This document shows, piece after piece, positions 34,953-37,751 of a stretch of DNA of 37,751 nucleotides (position 1 is the first letter of the stretch; the number at the start of each line of letters is the position of its first letter). The notes beneath the pieces are model-generated. The model saw only the letters and a list, made by a program, of their open reading frames with translations, made no database searches and had not been told where the DNA came from. The DNA is from Flavobacteriales bacterium (lineage in GTDB: Bacteria; Bacteroidota; Bacteroidia; Flavobacteriales_D; Parvicellaceae): assembly GCA_029243225.1 (NCBI GenBank), contig JAQWSL010000029.1, forward strand, positions 1 to 37,751, read 5' to 3'. The position numbers and the translations under genes were made by a program.

Positions 34953-35933
34953 ATGAAATTTATAAATCTAATTGCTTTATGTTTTTGTTTTTGTAGTTGC
35001 AGCACTACAATTCCTATTGAAGATTTTTCAATTCAGAAGGCGGGAACTGCTCCAGACTATTCTAACTTAAAGCATTGGGCAGCACACCCATTAAAAATCG
35101 ACAACTCTGATAAATTCCCTAGAAATTTCAATCAAGACACATCATTAACAGGAATAGATGTCTTTTTCATATATCCTACTTTACTTTTAAAGGGTAAAGA
35201 ATGGAATGCACGAATGGGTGACAAAAAATTAAATAAAAAAATAAACAATACAGCTATTAAATATCAAGCCAATGTATTTAATGGTCTGGCCGACATATAC
35301 TCTCCTATTTACAGACAAATGCACATTCAAGGATATAGAAGTCAAAAAAATGGAGTTAAAGCATTAAACTTTGCATACAAAGATGTAGAGCTGGCTTTTA
35401 AATATTATTTGAAAAATTTTAATAAAGGAAACAGAATAGTAATTGCTGCTCACAGCCAAGGAACTAATCATGCAGAAAGACTTCTAAAAGATTACATTTC
35501 AAAAAATAATAAAATTGCAGAAAAAGTAAAACTTGCATACTTAATTGGAATGCCTATAAAAGAATTTTCTGATTCATTTCCAAAATGCAACAATCCTTTA
35601 GATTTAAATTGCTTTCTTTCTTGGAGAACCTTTGCTAATGGTCACTATCCCAAATATATACATGGAGAAAACATAGCAGTTAACAACCCAATGACTTGGA
35701 ACAATGATTCTATAGAAAGTGAATTAAGTCTTCATAAAGGAATTTTAATGAAAAACAATAAAATTAGGTATCAAAACTCTGTAAGTGCTCAAGCACATCA
35801 AGGCTTATTATGGGTGGATTTTGAAAACATTCCAATGAGTAAATTATTTGAAAAAGCAAACTATCACATAGCAGATTACAATTTATTTTGGAGCAACATA
35901 CGATCAAATTTTATAGAAAGAATGACTCAATAA
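34953..35933 (+). CDS. DUF3089 lipoprotein, alpha/beta-hydrolase fold
   Basis: The 326-residue protein has a lipoprotein signal (MKFINLIALCFCFCSC, lipidated cysteine 16) and matches DUF3089: DVFFIYPTLLLKGKEWNA (69-86), RQMHIQGYRS and IVIAAHSQGTNHAERLL, where Ser168 sits in a nucleophile-elbow-like HSQGT. A conserved HQGLLWVDF segment near 280 may hold the catalytic histidine. It is probably an envelope-bound esterase or lipase; the substrate is unknown. Its stop directly abuts the stop of the convergent DoxX-like gene. Confidence 0.88.
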   Translation: MKFINLIALCFCFCSCSTTIPIEDFSIQKAGTAPDYSNLKHWAAHPLKIDNSDKFPRNFNQDTSLTGIDVFFIYPTLLLKGKEWNARMGDKKLNKKINNTAIKYQANVFNGLADIYSPIYRQMHIQGYRSQKNGVKALNFAYKDVELAFKYYLKNFNKGNRIVIAAHSQGTNHAERLLKDYISKNNKIAEKVKLAYLIGMPIKEFSDSFPKCNNPLDLNCFLSWRTFANGHYPKYIHGENIAVNNPMTWNNDSIESELSLHKGILMKNNKIRYQNSVSAQAHQGLLWVDFENIPMSKLFEKANYHIADYNLFWSNIRSNFIERMTQ

Positions 35934-36317
35934 TTAATCTTTAGTAAACCAAAAAGCAATCCCAATAAACAAAAATTGAAATGGCAACCTAACAACTGCC
36001 ATGATACTACTAATTTCTAAAGCTTGTTGTGCCTCCGTAGATTGAGCTAAATAAATATTTGCTGGAAAGACAGCAATTAACAACGCTATCAATCCCCAAG
36101 AAGCAATTTTTCTTGTATTAGAAAAAAACAATAAAAACCCTAAAGCACATTCAAAAAAACCACTTAGATAGACTAGTTCTAAGTGTATAGGAAAAGAAGG
36201 AGGCATTATTTTTAAAAAAAATGATGGATAAAGAAAATGTGTTGTACCAACCAACATATAAGAAACAGCCATAAAATAAATGATTGTTGTTTTAAAAATT
36301 GAAATCTTATTTTGCAT
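35934..36317 (-). CDS. DoxX-like membrane protein
   Basis: The 127-residue protein has four hydrophobic spans and the DoxX-type pattern SYMLVGTTHFLYPSFFLKIMPP (about 19-40) and GFFECALGFLL (about 53-63). Members are small inner-membrane proteins sometimes linked to quinone or redox homeostasis, but no function is firm. It overlaps the end of the exonuclease gene by 11 bp, so it is likely cotranscribed with it. Confidence 0.83.
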   Translation of the reverse strand: MQNKISIFKTTIIYFMAVSYMLVGTTHFLYPSFFLKIMPPSFPIHLELVYLSGFFECALGFLLFFSNTRKIASWGLIALLIAVFPANIYLAQSTEAQQALEISSIMAVVRLPFQFLFIGIAFWFTKD

Positions 36318-37647
36318 TTTTCCTTAAATAACTTGATATAATTCTTTTAGTGTCTCCATTTTCTTTTTGTGGGATTAAAAATTGCTTTGAATCAATAGCC
36401 ATTTCTTTACTAATTAGTTTTGGATAATAGCCATAACCCTTATAAACACCATTTTCAATTTTAACAAAACTTTTTTCTTTGCTTTTTCTGCCAGCAAGAA
36501 ACAATGAATCTACCGAATTCTTATATTCAAAAGAAGAAATAACTTTTAAAACTCTGATGTTATAATTTTTTATTGCCTCTTTATCAACACAAACTCCTCT
36601 ACATTTATTCAATTGATGATTAAAACATTCATTTGATGAATTATCAAGACCGCAATATTTCAAACACAGCTCATGTTTATGAGCAATTTTCATTAAAAAA
36701 TCTTTGGCATTTTCAGATTTCTCAAAAGTTAAAATTGGATTTTTTAATAGTTTAACATATCCTACACTTAACTCTAAAACACCCTCATTATTGGTGTAAA
36801 ATGACAACCCATAATTCTCTCCAACTCTTTTTTGCCTGTAATTATAAATTGGGTAGTGTGTTTTTATTTCTGCCGATTCCTTTAGTTGAGCAATTAAATC
36901 ATTCCCAGTTTCTTCATATGTTATACGCGCTACTTCTTGACACATTTTTAATTCCTTTTTAGAAGTATTTCGAAAATGACTCAAAACTCTGTCTTTAATA
37001 TTTACTGATTTCCCTATATATATTATGGTGTTTTCAATATTCCAAAAATAATATACCCCTGTTTTATTTGATAATTGTGCTAAATCTGATTCACTAATAA
37101 ATTGAGAAATAGTTAATTGCTTTTTTGCAATTTGTTGATTAAACAACCCTTGATCAGATTTATTTATAAGTAGCTTAAAGAGTTGCAGAGTTGCTAGGGC
37201 ATCTCCTTTAGCTCTGTGTCTACCATAAATTGGAATTGATAAATCTTCACACAACTTCCCTAAAGAATAAGACTTGTGACCTGGAAGCAATTTTCTAGAC
37301 AATTTCACAGTACACATTTTTTTTCGATGAAAAGTATACCCTAAATTTTTGAACTCATTTTTAATTACATTAAAATCAAAATTCACATTGTGGGCAACAA
37401 ATACATTATCTCTTGTTAGATTTACTATTTCCTTAGCAATTTCATAAAAGAATGGAGCATCTCTAACCATTTCGTTAGTAATTCCAGTTAACCTTGTAAT
37501 TGAAGATGAAATAGCAACATCAGGATTAACCAATGAGTGAAACTCAGCAACTATTTTTTGAGAATTTGTATTGTAAATTGAAATGTCCGTTATTTTATTG
37601 TGAGGATAACCAGTAGTCTCTACATCTATGATTGAAAAAACTGTCAA
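36307..37647 (-). CDS. DnaQ-type exonuclease fused to GIY-YIG nuclease with UvrC-like cysteine cluster
   Basis: The 446-residue protein has an N-terminal DEDDh 3'-5' exonuclease domain (1-165; D8, E10 in IIDVETTG, D91 in NVNFDFN, H144 and D149 in HRAKGDA). A GIY-YIG endonuclease domain follows (about 195-280; GVYYF at 197, YIGKS at 210, R220, E257), similar to UvrC and Cho. Five cysteines come next (328, 332, 341, 349, 353), with CFNHQLNKCRGVC keeping the C-x7-C-x3-C spacing of the UvrC cysteine cluster. The fusion is known in Bacteroidota as an exonuclease-domain protein and probably acts in DNA repair. The start is TTG, forced by the exonuclease motif beginning at residue 3. Confidence 0.9.
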   Translation of the reverse strand: MTVFSIIDVETTGYPHNKITDISIYNTNSQKIVAEFHSLVNPDVAISSSITRLTGITNEMVRDAPFFYEIAKEIVNLTRDNVFVAHNVNFDFNVIKNEFKNLGYTFHRKKMCTVKLSRKLLPGHKSYSLGKLCEDLSIPIYGRHRAKGDALATLQLFKLLINKSDQGLFNQQIAKKQLTISQFISESDLAQLSNKTGVYYFWNIENTIIYIGKSVNIKDRVLSHFRNTSKKELKMCQEVARITYEETGNDLIAQLKESAEIKTHYPIYNYRQKRVGENYGLSFYTNNEGVLELSVGYVKLLKNPILTFEKSENAKDFLMKIAHKHELCLKYCGLDNSSNECFNHQLNKCRGVCVDKEAIKNYNIRVLKVISSFEYKNSVDSLFLAGRKSKEKSFVKIENGVYKGYGYYPKLISKEMAIDSKQFLIPQKENGDTKRIISSYLRKNAK

Positions 37648-37654
37648 TTAATTT

Positions 37655-37751
37655 TTGAAATTAGAATCAAAAGAAACAAAGAATGAAATCCAAAAAGATC
37701 TTGATAGTACTATAAAATATGGAGCAGCAAACAATACAATTATGGCAATCG
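37655..37751 (+). CDS. N-terminus of an unidentified protein (runs off the window)
   Basis: From TTG 37655 an open frame of 32 codons continues to the window edge: MKLESKETKNEIQK followed by a helical, polar stretch. It would start only 7 bp from the divergent exonuclease start. I do not recognise the family, and the start codon is provisional. Confidence 0.4.
   Translation, partial: MKLESKETKNEIQKDLDSTIKYGAANNTIMAI

Overview
The window looks like chromosomal DNA from a member of the Bacteroidota, most likely a flavobacterium-type marine or freshwater lineage. The DNA is AT-rich. Two secreted proteins end in type IX secretion (T9SS) sorting domains. Many starts are preceded by the Bacteroidota -7 box TAnnTTTG instead of a Shine-Dalgarno site. 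RecQ has the Bacteroidota form without zinc cysteines. There is also a cobalamin riboswitch controlling a BtuB/BtuG-type pair, SusC-era envelope architecture is otherwise absent, and no rRNA, tRNA, CRISPR array, transposase or phage gene was seen.

Layout. (a) 1-7604: a partial metallo-beta-lactamase-fold hydrolase divergent from a 1067-aa outer-membrane protein (pseudo-peptidase plus TolB-like propeller plus barrel), then a half-size TauE permease, an M20 amidohydrolase and RecQ. (b) 7615-11383: two tandem paralogous T9SS cargo proteins, closed by a bidirectional terminator. (c) 11429-17284, minus strand: a compact serS operon (serS, lipoprotein, TPR protein, DUF4286, PLP-dependent deaminase/desulfhydrase) and an rplU-rpmA operon in which L21 has a long Lys/Ala/Pro tail. 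(d) 17438-24264: a signalling block made of an LpxD-type acyltransferase, a SpoIIE-type PP2C phosphatase, two LytTR response regulators and a large propeller/Y_Y_Y/LytS-type histidine kinase. (e) 24306-29043: a small acidic lipoprotein, a CPBP protease, SufS cysteine desulfurase and an 884-aa membrane-anchored protein not recognised beyond a propeller-like C-terminus. (f) 29141-32902: a vitamin B12 uptake locus with promoter, cobalamin riboswitch, terminator-type expression platform, BtuB-like receptor and BtuG-like lipoprotein, preceded by a DUF6580-type membrane protein. (g) 33139-37751: Lon-substrate-binding-domain protein, GT4 glycosyltransferase, DUF3089 lipoprotein hydrolase, DoxX-like protein, a DnaQ-type exonuclease fused to a UvrC-like GIY-YIG/cysteine-cluster module, and the first codons of a gene that leaves the window.

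How the genes work together. The clearest functional units are the B12 locus, where the sequence alone gives promoter, aptamer and a candidate off-switch, and the two-component/phosphatase block, where the kinase lies 6 bp behind one of its two candidate regulators. Most of the rest is ordinary core genome. I see no convincing new defence or biosynthetic system. The more unusual items are the exonuclease/GIY-YIG/Fe-S-like fusion, the signalling block with an inverted repeat between the two regulators, the apparent terminator 8 bp ahead of the CPBP gene, and an unusually high number of TTG start codons (at least six).
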